DNA of 64,000 nt from Pedobacter sp. Leaf216 (GTDB lineage: Bacteria; Bacteroidota; Bacteroidia; Sphingobacteriales; Sphingobacteriaceae), in NCBI RefSeq assembly GCF_001421515.1, contig NZ_LMKM01000012.1, positions 145,588-209,587 on the forward strand, written 5' to 3'. The position numbers and the translations under genes were made by a program. Below the pieces are notes generated by a model, which saw nothing but the letters and a program-made list of their open reading frames with translations, did no database searches and had not been told where the DNA came from. Below are positions 46,148 through 55,510 of the stretch, piece after piece (within the stretch, counting starts at the first letter, position 1; each line of letters begins with the position of its first letter).

Positions 46148-47767
46148 TTATTCGATGGTTACCCTAATAATGTGATACAATGGTAAATTATCAAAACGAT
46201 AAAATTCGCCGATTAACAATAATGCTTTTTTACCATCTGCAGATTTTGTTTCTATAACATCAGATAATTTTCCTGTAAACGGACCTGTTGCATTGTATCC
46301 TTTTGCCAATGTACCTGATGGCGTTAAAACCATAAAACCGTTTCTGGTAATAGCTCCATATTTTATAAAAGATCCGCTCACCACAATTAATCCGTTATTA
46401 AGCTGTTTCGCAAAACTAGGATAGCCTCCTTCAAATGATCTTGAAGAGAATGTTTCATCTAAAGTCCCGTTATCATTTAGTACGGCCAAACCAAATGCTG
46501 GTTTACCATTATATTGGCTAAAAATTCCGGTAATTACATATTTTTTTGTAGTTGCATTATATACACACGAAATTATGGAGTTATCTGCTCCTGAGCCAGG
46601 AGTAAAAGTAGGATCAATGTTTCCATCAGGGTTTAACCTCACAATGCGATTGGCCGGCTGACCATCAAACGTATTAAAATTACCGAATACAACCAGTTTT
46701 TCAAGCTTTTCTGCATCGGTATGCATATAAGTATACGAACGTCCGTTTGCACTTTCTTTTCCCTTATTGGTAACGGTGTTAAAACGGAATGTTTTATCAA
46801 GACTGCCATCTAAATTAAAGCGTAAAATCTGTCGAATTTCTGTACTGTCCAATATTACAGTATCCCTTGATAAATCGTAATTAAACTTATCGTAAGTTCT
46901 TTTTACGTAAAACCTAAAATCGCCGGTTGCTAAAATTTTTCCCTGGTGTTTGTATACACGGTCAATATAACCATTTGTACCACCGTTAAACTTCGGAAAC
47001 CACTTTTGCGTAACAGTGTCGGTTGCTGTTGGTTTTCTTTTAGTCTGAATTTTTACAGTGTCAATTGCTCCGCTTGTAAACAAACTGGTAATGTTGCTGA
47101 TGTTATCAGCACGCTGGTTAAATCCGCTAAAGCCACCTGCTACAATAAAACGGTTACCAATTTCTACAATACTGGATAAGCCTCCATTTGCACCTTTTCC
47201 GGTACGGAATGTACGGTCATATTCACCATCAATTGATGTTCTGGCGATTCGGTTAATTGGAACTACACCACCTTTATTATCGAAGTTGGTAAAATTACCA
47301 ACAACAATTGCCCGTCCATCAAGCATTTCGTAAAACTGGCTTACATACCCATTAGTACCGGCCGTAGCTTTAAAAGTAGGGTCGACCTGGATAAGGCCGG
47401 TTACGGTAAATGTTGGGCCAATAAATAATTGATCGCCAATGGCGATAGACGTAACGCCTGTACTTCCAGTTTCAGGAACTTTAACTTTTATTTCAGTAGC
47501 GGTTACACTAAGTACTTCGCCTTTTTCGCCATTGAACATAAAGCTCAACTGATCTTTATATTTATCAAAGCCAGATGCTTTAATGGTTACTGTTGTACCC
47601 ACCAGCCCTACTGCCGGAACAGGGATATCAGTTTGCGAAATGGCCACACCCAGGGGTGATTTTGCATCTGCATAAGGATCGGGGATCACTTCATCTGCTT
47701 TTTTACATCCTTGAAAGCTAAAAGCAATCAAAGTGATTATTGCGAGTATAAATTTAATATTTTTCAT
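46148..47767 (-). CDS. Lipoprotein with IPT/TIG-like domain and DUF5122 beta-propeller repeats (DUF5008 type)
   Basis: The 539-residue protein has a lipoprotein signal ending SFQGC (Cys21). An IPT/TIG-like Ig fold (about 38-120; VGTTVTIKASGFDKYKDQLS) is followed by about six repeats with the DUF5122 signature, for example VDPTFKATAGTNG, YDRTFRTGKGANG, LDKTFRFNT, IDPTFTPGSGADN and LDETF, each followed by a strand like IVVGNFTNF. These probably make a beta-propeller. No enzyme motif is seen, so a binding role on the surface is likely. Confidence 0.8.
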   Translation of the reverse strand: MKNIKFILAIITLIAFSFQGCKKADEVIPDPYADAKSPLGVAISQTDIPVPAVGLVGTTVTIKASGFDKYKDQLSFMFNGEKGEVLSVTATEIKVKVPETGSTGVTSIAIGDQLFIGPTFTVTGLIQVDPTFKATAGTNGYVSQFYEMLDGRAIVVGNFTNFDNKGGVVPINRIARTSIDGEYDRTFRTGKGANGGLSSIVEIGNRFIVAGGFSGFNQRADNISNITSLFTSGAIDTVKIQTKRKPTATDTVTQKWFPKFNGGTNGYIDRVYKHQGKILATGDFRFYVKRTYDKFNYDLSRDTVILDSTEIRQILRFNLDGSLDKTFRFNTVTNKGKESANGRSYTYMHTDAEKLEKLVVFGNFNTFDGQPANRIVRLNPDGNIDPTFTPGSGADNSIISCVYNATTKKYVITGIFSQYNGKPAFGLAVLNDNGTLDETFSSRSFEGGYPSFAKQLNNGLIVVSGSFIKYGAITRNGFMVLTPSGTLAKGYNATGPFTGKLSDVIETKSADGKKALLLIGEFYRFDNLPLYHIIRVTIE

Positions 47768-47800
47768 TGTTTTATATCTTGAGGTAAAACCTGTTATGAC

Positions 47801-48541
47801 TTATTTTGTGGGATCAGACGGAGCTAAACCACTAAAATATACGTCGCTGTAAAAATCATCGCGGTTAAATCCAAAATAGGCGCCGTTCACTATATCATTA
47901 AAGGCTAAAGCATGTACTACACCATTGGTAGGTTTTATATCTGATGATGATACTTTATTTATACGCCAATCATCATTAGGCTTTGAAGCATCTGGTATAT
48001 AAGTTAAATTTAGTTGGCGGTACCCGATGTATTTGATATTGTTTGCGGTGGCATAGGTTACGCCAATGTTGGCAATGTTGCCTGCAAGCGAATAGTATAA
48101 GCCACCCGGATAAACTGTCCTCACATCAAAATCTATCTGTTGATAGTCTTTTAACCTGTTTACCCCTTTAAACATATAGCGCATTAAATATTTTTTCCAT
48201 ATCGCCGGGCTAATCTGATCCAAAGTTTTAACGGTATCTTTTCCTGAGTAATAAAGAAAATTATTTAACCCATCAGTTCTAATTGTTCCAATTGTTCTTT
48301 TAATAACATCATCATCAAATGCAAAAAAAGTGAAGTCATCATTAGAAAACGTACTTTCCAAACCCGCCAGCTTTACAATTTTAGCTACAGTATCAAAAGG
48401 AACTTTTTTAGCCTGCAGGTACTGAAGCATGTTACCTTTAAAATTAGGATCAGCCAATCCTCCATCACGATAATATTCATCACGTTTACAAGCATTTAAT
48501 ATAAGCAGTACAGCAGCACAAGCAAAAATTAGCTTTTTCAT
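47801..48541 (-). CDS. Fasciclin (FAS1)-like lipoprotein, second cassette
   Basis: I chose the ATG at 48541 (MKKLIFACAAVLLILNAC), which yields a lipoprotein signal and leaves 19 bp after the susD stop; a start 48 bp upstream would overlap susD. The 246-residue protein has FAS1 features: FTFFAFDDDVIKRTI (the family's H1-like motif), a helical middle with YLMRYMFKG, and the terminal NGVVHALAFNDIV. FAS1 domains mediate adhesion or binding. Its place after susD repeats the order in the first cassette. Confidence 0.82.
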   Translation of the reverse strand: MKKLIFACAAVLLILNACKRDEYYRDGGLADPNFKGNMLQYLQAKKVPFDTVAKIVKLAGLESTFSNDDFTFFAFDDDVIKRTIGTIRTDGLNNFLYYSGKDTVKTLDQISPAIWKKYLMRYMFKGVNRLKDYQQIDFDVRTVYPGGLYYSLAGNIANIGVTYATANNIKYIGYRQLNLTYIPDASKPNDDWRINKVSSSDIKPTNGVVHALAFNDIVNGAYFGFNRDDFYSDVYFSGLAPSDPTK

Positions 48542-48560
48542 ATATCTTTTATTATAATAA

Positions 48561-50084
48561 TTAATTACCACCATTAACCCAGTATTCATTCAGTTTCATA
48601 AATGGATTATTGTTCACAGCATCTGAGCTGATGGGCCAGGTCCAGGCACCACGACTAAATTTATCTGATGTAAGTACATTGTAAGAAAACTGACTGTTTA
48701 AAATTCTTTTGGTTCTAACCAGATCGAAGTAATGGTGGCCTTCGCCGATAAGCTCTCTAGATCTTTCGTAGAAGATAAAATCTTTCAGTTCTGAGCCTCC
48801 GCCACCACTGTATTTTGTTGCTTGTGCACGCTCTCTTACTTTATTCACCAATACAATGGCCGCTGCATCTTCTCCTAAATTGGCAAGGGCTTCTGCATAA
48901 AGCAGCAATTCGCCGCCGTACCTGAAAATCATAAAAGTATTATCAGGGTTGGCATCTTCCTCACCAACAATGAAGGAGTTTTTTGCATATTTCAACAACA
49001 TGAACTTTCCGTTATCAGCAAAAATATCTTCGTTAAACCAGGTGGTTATTCTTTTATCACTACCATCCTGAAAAATTTTCTGCATATACTCTCCCCTGTA
49101 ATAAGCAAAACTTACACGGTGGGTATACTCGGGCCTTTTATATGGGTAATGCAAAAACATATCGGCAATTGGCGCAACGTTCAATACTGCATCTCCATAA
49201 TTGATACTTTGATAAAATTCAAACAAACTTTCTTCTGAACGACCTTTGATCACGGTTGACCATTCGCTAAGCGGCAATAACCGATAGGCATTACTGGCAA
49301 CCAGTTCTTTACCTAAATCTGCGGTAGCCTCATAATATTTTTTTGCATTTGCATTGTCGAAACCGGCATTCCACATATTCATTTCCATCATTAAGGCAAT
49401 AATGCTGCCTCTACTTGCCCGTACACCTTTTAAAGCAGGATCGCTATAAGTAAATGGAATTTCGTTTTTATGGCTATTTAAATCGGCGATGCATTTATTC
49501 AGTACAGAAACAAAATTTTCACGTGGTAATGAGGTAGAGTGAAATGCATCTGTATAGTAAACAACATCTCCAAATAACCGTACCATGGTGAAATAGCAAA
49601 GTGAGCGGATAAAAGCAGCCTCAGCTTTAAACTGTCCTTTTTCGGTATCGTTAACGCCTGGTACGCCCTCATCTAATTTTGCAATTAGGATGTTTGCACC
49701 TTGAATGGCCCTGTAATAACCTGTCCAATTTGTTATTCTATCAAAATTGTAGTAATCCCAGGGCTGCCCTCTTCTGATTAGATTTAATATATCGTTTCTG
49801 CCCAAATATTCTACATATTCTCGCGATGGGGCATTATCAGACTGGCTTTCGTGCAGCACTTCACCTGACCTATATTCTCCAACCGCACCAACATAGTGTG
49901 TTTCGTTTATTTTACTAAAAACAATCCTCGATAAATCGTAAATATTGGCAACAACATCTTCTTTAGACTGGAAATAGTTGTTACCCGTTAATTTATCCAA
50001 AGGCTGTACGTTTAAAAACTTTTTACATGAAGGCAAGCAAAAAGATGCCGCAATAACTAAAGTGTAAATGATAACTTTTTTCAT
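48561..50084 (-). CDS. SusD/RagB-family lipoprotein, second cassette
   Basis: The 507-residue protein has a lipoprotein signal (MKKVIIYTLVIAASFCLPS then Cys20). It has the SusD hallmarks FKAEAAFIRSLCYFTMVRLFGDV and ERSRELIGEGHHYFDLVRTK near the C-terminus. The susC gene lies 11 bp upstream. It is the presumed lid and ligand-binding subunit for that transporter; the substrate is unknown. Confidence 0.94.
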   Translation of the reverse strand: MKKVIIYTLVIAASFCLPSCKKFLNVQPLDKLTGNNYFQSKEDVVANIYDLSRIVFSKINETHYVGAVGEYRSGEVLHESQSDNAPSREYVEYLGRNDILNLIRRGQPWDYYNFDRITNWTGYYRAIQGANILIAKLDEGVPGVNDTEKGQFKAEAAFIRSLCYFTMVRLFGDVVYYTDAFHSTSLPRENFVSVLNKCIADLNSHKNEIPFTYSDPALKGVRASRGSIIALMMEMNMWNAGFDNANAKKYYEATADLGKELVASNAYRLLPLSEWSTVIKGRSEESLFEFYQSINYGDAVLNVAPIADMFLHYPYKRPEYTHRVSFAYYRGEYMQKIFQDGSDKRITTWFNEDIFADNGKFMLLKYAKNSFIVGEEDANPDNTFMIFRYGGELLLYAEALANLGEDAAAIVLVNKVRERAQATKYSGGGGSELKDFIFYERSRELIGEGHHYFDLVRTKRILNSQFSYNVLTSDKFSRGAWTWPISSDAVNNNPFMKLNEYWVNGGN

Positions 50085-50095
50085 AATAAATATTT

Positions 50096-53000
50096 TTAGT
50101 TGCCTGTATTAAGTTCTAAGTTTAAACCAATATTATAGGTACGTGGTACAGGATATCCATTTGAAATATCGCGCCCTAATGCGGTTACATTTTCTGGATT
50201 TGGACCACTATACTTAGAAAAGGTAATTAAGTTATTGGTTGAACCAAATATCCTTAAATTGGCAAGTCCGAATCTGCGTATCAACTTTTTATCGAACATA
50301 TAAGAAAGCGTTAAATTGTTGATTTTCAGGTACGAACCACTTTCTTGCCATAAGGTTTGATCGGCTCTTAATGGCTGTATACTTCCGTAGCGGGCAAAAT
50401 CATAAGGGTATGGGTACTTGGCTACATCACCAGGTGATTGCCAGATGTTTAAATCACCTAAAGGCACTACCGCATTTAATGCAAAAGGATCTTTCATAAT
50501 GGCAATACGATCGGCAAGGGCATTATTCAAAATTGTTCTGTCTGCGGTATAACTTGCATACATATTTAAGCCCCAGTTTTTATACCTCATGGTAAATGAT
50601 AAACCCCCTGTAAACAATGGCTGTGAGTTTCCGGTAATTTCGTAATCTCTTCCATCCAGGATGTAATCGCCATTTACATCTTTTAAAATCGGGTCTCCTC
50701 CATAAAAGAAGGTATTGTTGGTTTGGTACCTTTTTCCGGTAACCGGATCTACAGGTACATCACCATCCGTGCGGTAAACACCCTGGTTAATTCTTAAATA
50801 GTTGGAAAGAGTATTTCTACCCACACGGAAAACATTATGTTGCAGGTAACTGGAACCATCAAAGCGGATATATTGACCGTTATATTCTTCAGGCAATTTT
50901 AAAAGCACATCGCGGTTATAAGCGCCGTTTACTGAAAATGACAAATCAAAATCTTTACTGGTAATGGCTTTCACATTTAGACTGATCTCGGTACCATAAT
51001 TTGCAATTCCTAAATCGTTGCTTGATAATTTGTTAAAACCTGTAGTATTGGATAAAATACGATCGAACAATAAATTATCTACTTTTTTGAAATAAGTATC
51101 AACAACGATCGAGAATCTGTTCAGGAAACCGATATCAAGCCCCAAATTGTATTGACTTGTTGTAGTTGGCTTTAATGCCGGGTTTGGAATTAAATCGTAA
51201 TCTATACCAATGGTTTGGGTATTGTTGTAATTTCCATTAAGGTTGTAAATACCATAAATACTTTGAAGATTACCTGTTGGCACAATATTTTGCCCCCAGG
51301 TTAACCTTAAACTACCATAATCCAACCATTTTTTATCGGTTAACCAGTTTTCTTTGTTAAAGTTCCACCTTAAACCAACTGATGAGTTTTTAGAATATGG
51401 ATTTTCTAAACCGCTTGATGATGTACCATCCAAACGGTAAGAAAATTCAGCAACATATTTTTTGTCGTAATCGTAGGATAATGAGCCTGCGAATGAGGCA
51501 ATTGTAGCATTTCTATAGCTACTTAAAACCCCACCACCTCTTGAATAAAAACCATCAATACCAATTGGGCCCTGAAGCTGATCATTCGGAATTCTCTCCT
51601 GCCGACTTATTGACGATTGTGAGCCTTGTTTATAGATCTCATTAAACGTGTTGATAAAGAAATTATGTTTTTCGCCAATCGATGTTGCATAAGTAATGGC
51701 ATTTCTATTGTACAACTGGAAATTTCTTCCATTATAATCATACAGTTTGGCAAACTGTCCGTTTGCCGCAGCAGGTGTAAATGTGGTTTCAGTATCTGAT
51801 GTATAATCGTAACTCAAGGTTGATGAAGCTGCCAAACCCGGAATAAATTCATAGCGGGCATCAATATTTGCTCTTAAATTTCGAGAGTTATTATCATTTA
51901 AAGTTTGTAAGGCCGATAATACCCCACCAGATGCCTGATAAAATGATGGTGGCGGCAAAAGTGTTGAGGCCTGCCCGTTGGCAGCTACTCCCGATTGAAG
52001 TAAACCGGCACCGTTACCTTTATTTTGTTTACCAACTGAACCGTTAACAAAACCGAAAAATCTAAATTTATCATTCGGTTTAAACTCCATGTTCATGTTT
52101 AAATTATAGCGGTTGTAACCTGTGTTTTTAATAACACCTTTTTCGGAATAATAACCCATATTGGCTTTGTAATTAAACTTTTGATCACCGCCATCTAAAG
52201 CCAGGTTATGACTTTGGTTAAAGGTAGTTTGGTAAAATACATCCTGCCAATTGGTAGAATTATTCCAATAGGCATTTAAGCTATCGGCAAGAAAAGGTGT
52301 ATTACTTATTCCCCTGATTTGATTAATGGTTTGAGCATTTAAAATGATCTGCTGAATTTTTAATGAACGCTCGGAATTACCACCTAAGGTTTCGCGTAAT
52401 TTTGGTGGAGAATTAACGAAAAAGTTAGATACGTATTTAATACGTGGCACTTTAGAGTTACCTCTTTTTGTAGTGATAATAATTACACCATAAGCACCTC
52501 TCGATCCATACATGGAGGTTGCCTGTGCATCTTTCAGGATCTGGATATTTTCGATATCTTCCTGAGGGATTAATGAAAGCGGACTAACTCCCGGACCTTG
52601 TGTTTGAAAACCAAATTCAGCTGCTTTATCTGCATCCAAAGGCACACCATCAATAATATACAGTGGCGATGTAGGTTGCAGAAATGAATCGTTACCGCTA
52701 CCGGATATACTTAAACTCGACAAACCACGAAGCTGTACCGATCCTCTAAAACCCGGAGCACCCGTATTGTTCTGGATATTTAATCCCGGTACTTTACCCT
52801 GTAATAAGGTTTCTATATTGGATACAGGTACATCTGCTACATCTTTATTGGTTAGCACGGTTACCGAACCGGCAGTAGTTTCTTTTGGCCTATTTTGATA
52901 AGCTACAATGATAACATCGTTCAGATCTTTACGGTCTTCGCTAATGGTAACTGTAATATTTGTTTGATTGGTAATTTTAACCGATGAGGTGTTGTAACCT

Positions 53001-53242
53001 AAAAATTTAAATAAAAGTGTGCCTCCAACAGGTACATTTACAGAAAACTTTCCATCGCCATTGGTTTGTGTTAGGCCTTTATTGGTGGCTTGTAAAACCA
53101 CTGATACTCCTGGAACGCCTTGTTTTGTGTCTTTATCTAAAACCCTACCATTTATAATGATATTTTTTTCTTGCGAATAGGCATTCGTACAACATATTAT
53201 ACATACAATAAGTAATGTATATAAAAGTATATTTCTTTTCAT
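50096..53242 (-). CDS. SusC/RagA-family TonB-dependent transporter, second cassette
   Basis: The start at 53242 gives a signal peptide (MKRNILLYTLLIVCIICCTN, then AYSQ). The protein of 1048 residues has a carboxypeptidase-regulatory-like domain (about 27-110), a TonB-box region, a plug (about 130-240, SRGAYGVIIITTKRG) and a barrel ending YNIGLNLELNTGN. It has no STN domain, so it is not sigma/FecR-linked. Compared with the susC gene that heads the operon it has a full N-terminal regulatory-like domain, so the two transporters are not simple copies. Confidence 0.94.
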   Translation of the reverse strand: MKRNILLYTLLIVCIICCTNAYSQEKNIIINGRVLDKDTKQGVPGVSVVLQATNKGLTQTNGDGKFSVNVPVGGTLLFKFLGYNTSSVKITNQTNITVTISEDRKDLNDVIIVAYQNRPKETTAGSVTVLTNKDVADVPVSNIETLLQGKVPGLNIQNNTGAPGFRGSVQLRGLSSLSISGSGNDSFLQPTSPLYIIDGVPLDADKAAEFGFQTQGPGVSPLSLIPQEDIENIQILKDAQATSMYGSRGAYGVIIITTKRGNSKVPRIKYVSNFFVNSPPKLRETLGGNSERSLKIQQIILNAQTINQIRGISNTPFLADSLNAYWNNSTNWQDVFYQTTFNQSHNLALDGGDQKFNYKANMGYYSEKGVIKNTGYNRYNLNMNMEFKPNDKFRFFGFVNGSVGKQNKGNGAGLLQSGVAANGQASTLLPPPSFYQASGGVLSALQTLNDNNSRNLRANIDARYEFIPGLAASSTLSYDYTSDTETTFTPAAANGQFAKLYDYNGRNFQLYNRNAITYATSIGEKHNFFINTFNEIYKQGSQSSISRQERIPNDQLQGPIGIDGFYSRGGGVLSSYRNATIASFAGSLSYDYDKKYVAEFSYRLDGTSSSGLENPYSKNSSVGLRWNFNKENWLTDKKWLDYGSLRLTWGQNIVPTGNLQSIYGIYNLNGNYNNTQTIGIDYDLIPNPALKPTTTSQYNLGLDIGFLNRFSIVVDTYFKKVDNLLFDRILSNTTGFNKLSSNDLGIANYGTEISLNVKAITSKDFDLSFSVNGAYNRDVLLKLPEEYNGQYIRFDGSSYLQHNVFRVGRNTLSNYLRINQGVYRTDGDVPVDPVTGKRYQTNNTFFYGGDPILKDVNGDYILDGRDYEITGNSQPLFTGGLSFTMRYKNWGLNMYASYTADRTILNNALADRIAIMKDPFALNAVVPLGDLNIWQSPGDVAKYPYPYDFARYGSIQPLRADQTLWQESGSYLKINNLTLSYMFDKKLIRRFGLANLRIFGSTNNLITFSKYSGPNPENVTALGRDISNGYPVPRTYNIGLNLELNTGN

Positions 53243-53263
53243 AATATTAGCTTTATTGATCAA

Positions 53264-54355
53264 CTATTCGTTAGCAAATTTTGGGTTTTCGTTTTTGAAA
53301 TAAAATACGATCTCCCAGTCACCTGCCTTATAAATGGCGAAATCGATACCGAAATTGCCCACTGTACGTACACCTCCAAAACCTATTCTGGAGTAGCTCA
53401 GTTCCACTTTTGCTCTTGATCCTCCGGTTGCGTAAGATGTTGGAACCTCTACCAATGGAATGGGATAAGCAACATCGTATTGCACATATTTATCTGTTTT
53501 TTGAATATTAAATCCATGGATCATTTTGTCCCAAACGGTTTCATTAAATGCAGATGGATTAATTTCTACAGAATCTTTGTTCAAAACCTTAATTCTAAGC
53601 GAATGCCCGTTACCACCGGAAGTAAATGGACGGATGTAAACGATTGCGTCCTTTTTATCATTATTACTTACCAGCGGTAAGTTAGATGTAGCACCGATTA
53701 CGTTGTTTAGATAAGGGCGGATATAATCCCGAAGAGTTTTATCTAACGGAAATTTTGGATCAGGCGCAGGCAAACCTGTATAGGCGTTAAAATCATTCGA
53801 TGGCTCGTAAGGGCGCTCCCTGAACGGTCTGATCTGAAAATCCCTGATCAACCTTTCTCCACCTGTATTTTTCACTTTAACATCAAAAAAGCGCGTATCC
53901 TGAGCGAAATTGGTACTATCTGTCGGACGGGGCTTTAATATCTGATTGGTTGCCGAAGGCCATAAAATAAATTCGCCTGATGAACGCATTTCAAATATTG
54001 GATGCGTTTCTATTTTTCTCTTTGCTTCGATCTCGGCGAGGCTTTTTTCTAAACCTGTATAAGGTGCAATCCATACGTAAGTAGGTGCAGTTATAAAAAG
54101 ATCTGTTACTGGTTTTCCATCGCCATATCTAACATTCAAAATTTCAAACGTAATCGGATTGGTTGAATTGTCGCTGTTAAAGCCACCGATCAGATTGGTT
54201 CTGCCAATTATAGGCTCGAGAATTTTATTGCTAAAATTCACATTATTACTCATATAATCCTTCTCGTCAGGCAGGTCGAAAATCTTTTTACAGCTACAAA
54301 AAACAGTGAGGGCAAGTAAAAGGAGCGCAAAATATTTATTTATGATAAATTTCAT
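53264..54355 (-). CDS. Lipoprotein of DUF5007-like type, first cassette
   Basis: I chose the ATG at 54355 (MKFIINKYFALLLLALTVFC then Ser-Cys), a lipoprotein signal; the longer frame would overlap the upstream gene's stop. The 363-residue mature protein is mostly beta, with FEILNVRYGDGKPVTDL early and YKAGDWEIVFYF at the end. It looks like the DUF5007 family known from Bacteroidota surface loci, an assignment I make from memory of that family and hold moderately. No catalytic motif is visible. Confidence 0.7.
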   Translation of the reverse strand: MKFIINKYFALLLLALTVFCSCKKIFDLPDEKDYMSNNVNFSNKILEPIIGRTNLIGGFNSDNSTNPITFEILNVRYGDGKPVTDLFITAPTYVWIAPYTGLEKSLAEIEAKRKIETHPIFEMRSSGEFILWPSATNQILKPRPTDSTNFAQDTRFFDVKVKNTGGERLIRDFQIRPFRERPYEPSNDFNAYTGLPAPDPKFPLDKTLRDYIRPYLNNVIGATSNLPLVSNNDKKDAIVYIRPFTSGGNGHSLRIKVLNKDSVEINPSAFNETVWDKMIHGFNIQKTDKYVQYDVAYPIPLVEVPTSYATGGSRAKVELSYSRIGFGGVRTVGNFGIDFAIYKAGDWEIVFYFKNENPKFANE

Positions 54356-54390
54356 TGGAGTCTTTATTTTAATGTTTCTATTCCGCATCA

Positions 54391-55500
54391 TTATTTCGTT
54401 TTGTTTATGGTAAACTCTGCCAACTGGAATAATCCGCTGTTTCGCAGTTCGGTAATATCAATGCGGTAAAATTTATAGGCAACAGTATTTGTGCACCTGA
54501 AAATCTTTTGCTGATACCTTTCTTCGAAGAAGAAGTTAGATCTTCTATCCAATTCTACCCAGTTTACACCGTCCATAGAGCCCTCATAAGTCCAGGCTTT
54601 TGGATCCCTTTCGTTGGCATCATTTGCAGAGGTTAAGGTATAAACCGATGACACTGCAGGGGTTTTAAGTTCAAACCTCATCCACAATTCACCCTGCAAA
54701 TCAGCTAAGAACTTAGTATGGTCATCTCCATCAATCACTTTTCTCGAATTTTCGCCACTGGTTATACCTCCGCCATTTTCGCGGTTAGATGAAAACACAC
54801 CACCTATTTCGAGGTATAGGTTTGGTGGTGGTGGTACAAAAGTTAACCTGGTAACGAACTCATTAAAACCGAATACGTGATCGGCACTGATTACGTGTAC
54901 CACGCCATTTTTGGTTTTAATGTTGTTTGATGAGGTTGTACTTGTTGCCCAGTTGCGAACAAATTTGCTTTTTTTGGTATTATCAAAATTGATAACTGCC
55001 GGCCCTGCGCCAACCTGGCCTGAAGCAGAGATGTTGGTAATGCTGGCATGCATCGGGTAACCAATATGTACACTGGTTAAGTTTAAACCATCCTGAAGTT
55101 TTAAGGAATCAGTTGTTTTTTTACCTCTGATAATATAATAAGAGGTCATTGTATCTAACTGAACCGCATCAATATTGGCTAAAAAAAGTGGATCTTTATC
55201 TGATAGTTTTCTTAAAGTATTTAAGTTCCTTAAAGCCAGTTGAAAACTTGGATTTGTTACAGCAAATAAAGTAACATTACTATCGGTTAATGTTTTTTTC
55301 AAACCCATTCGATCAACTGCTACAATTAGCGAATCGAAAACGCCTGGTTTGCTTTTTAAATAATCGTAAGTACTACCGGCAAAGGTTACATCCTGTTCTG
55401 GAGCATCATAAAACCCTCCGTTTTTTTTGCAAGCTGCATTGACTAGAATTAGCAACGTTAAAATTGCTAAAGCGCTCATGTATTTTATTGAATTTTTCAT
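54391..55500 (-). CDS. Fasciclin (FAS1) plus discoidin-like lipoprotein, first cassette
   Basis: The ATG at 55500 gives a lipoprotein signal (MKNSIKYMSALAILTLLILV, then NAAC). Residues of about 40-220 form a FAS1 domain (TYDYLKSKPGVFDSLIVAVD, VTLFAVTNPSFQ, NGVVHVISADHVFG). A proline-rich linker (PPPPN) leads to an F5/8-type domain of about 125 residues similar to the one in the last gene of the operon. The fusion suggests a two-site adhesin or ligand-binding protein. It lies between susD and the DUF5007-like gene. Confidence 0.83.
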   Translation of the reverse strand: MKNSIKYMSALAILTLLILVNAACKKNGGFYDAPEQDVTFAGSTYDYLKSKPGVFDSLIVAVDRMGLKKTLTDSNVTLFAVTNPSFQLALRNLNTLRKLSDKDPLFLANIDAVQLDTMTSYYIIRGKKTTDSLKLQDGLNLTSVHIGYPMHASITNISASGQVGAGPAVINFDNTKKSKFVRNWATSTTSSNNIKTKNGVVHVISADHVFGFNEFVTRLTFVPPPPNLYLEIGGVFSSNRENGGGITSGENSRKVIDGDDHTKFLADLQGELWMRFELKTPAVSSVYTLTSANDANERDPKAWTYEGSMDGVNWVELDRRSNFFFEERYQQKIFRCTNTVAYKFYRIDITELRNSGLFQLAEFTINKTK

Positions 55501-55510
55501 ATCCGTATAA

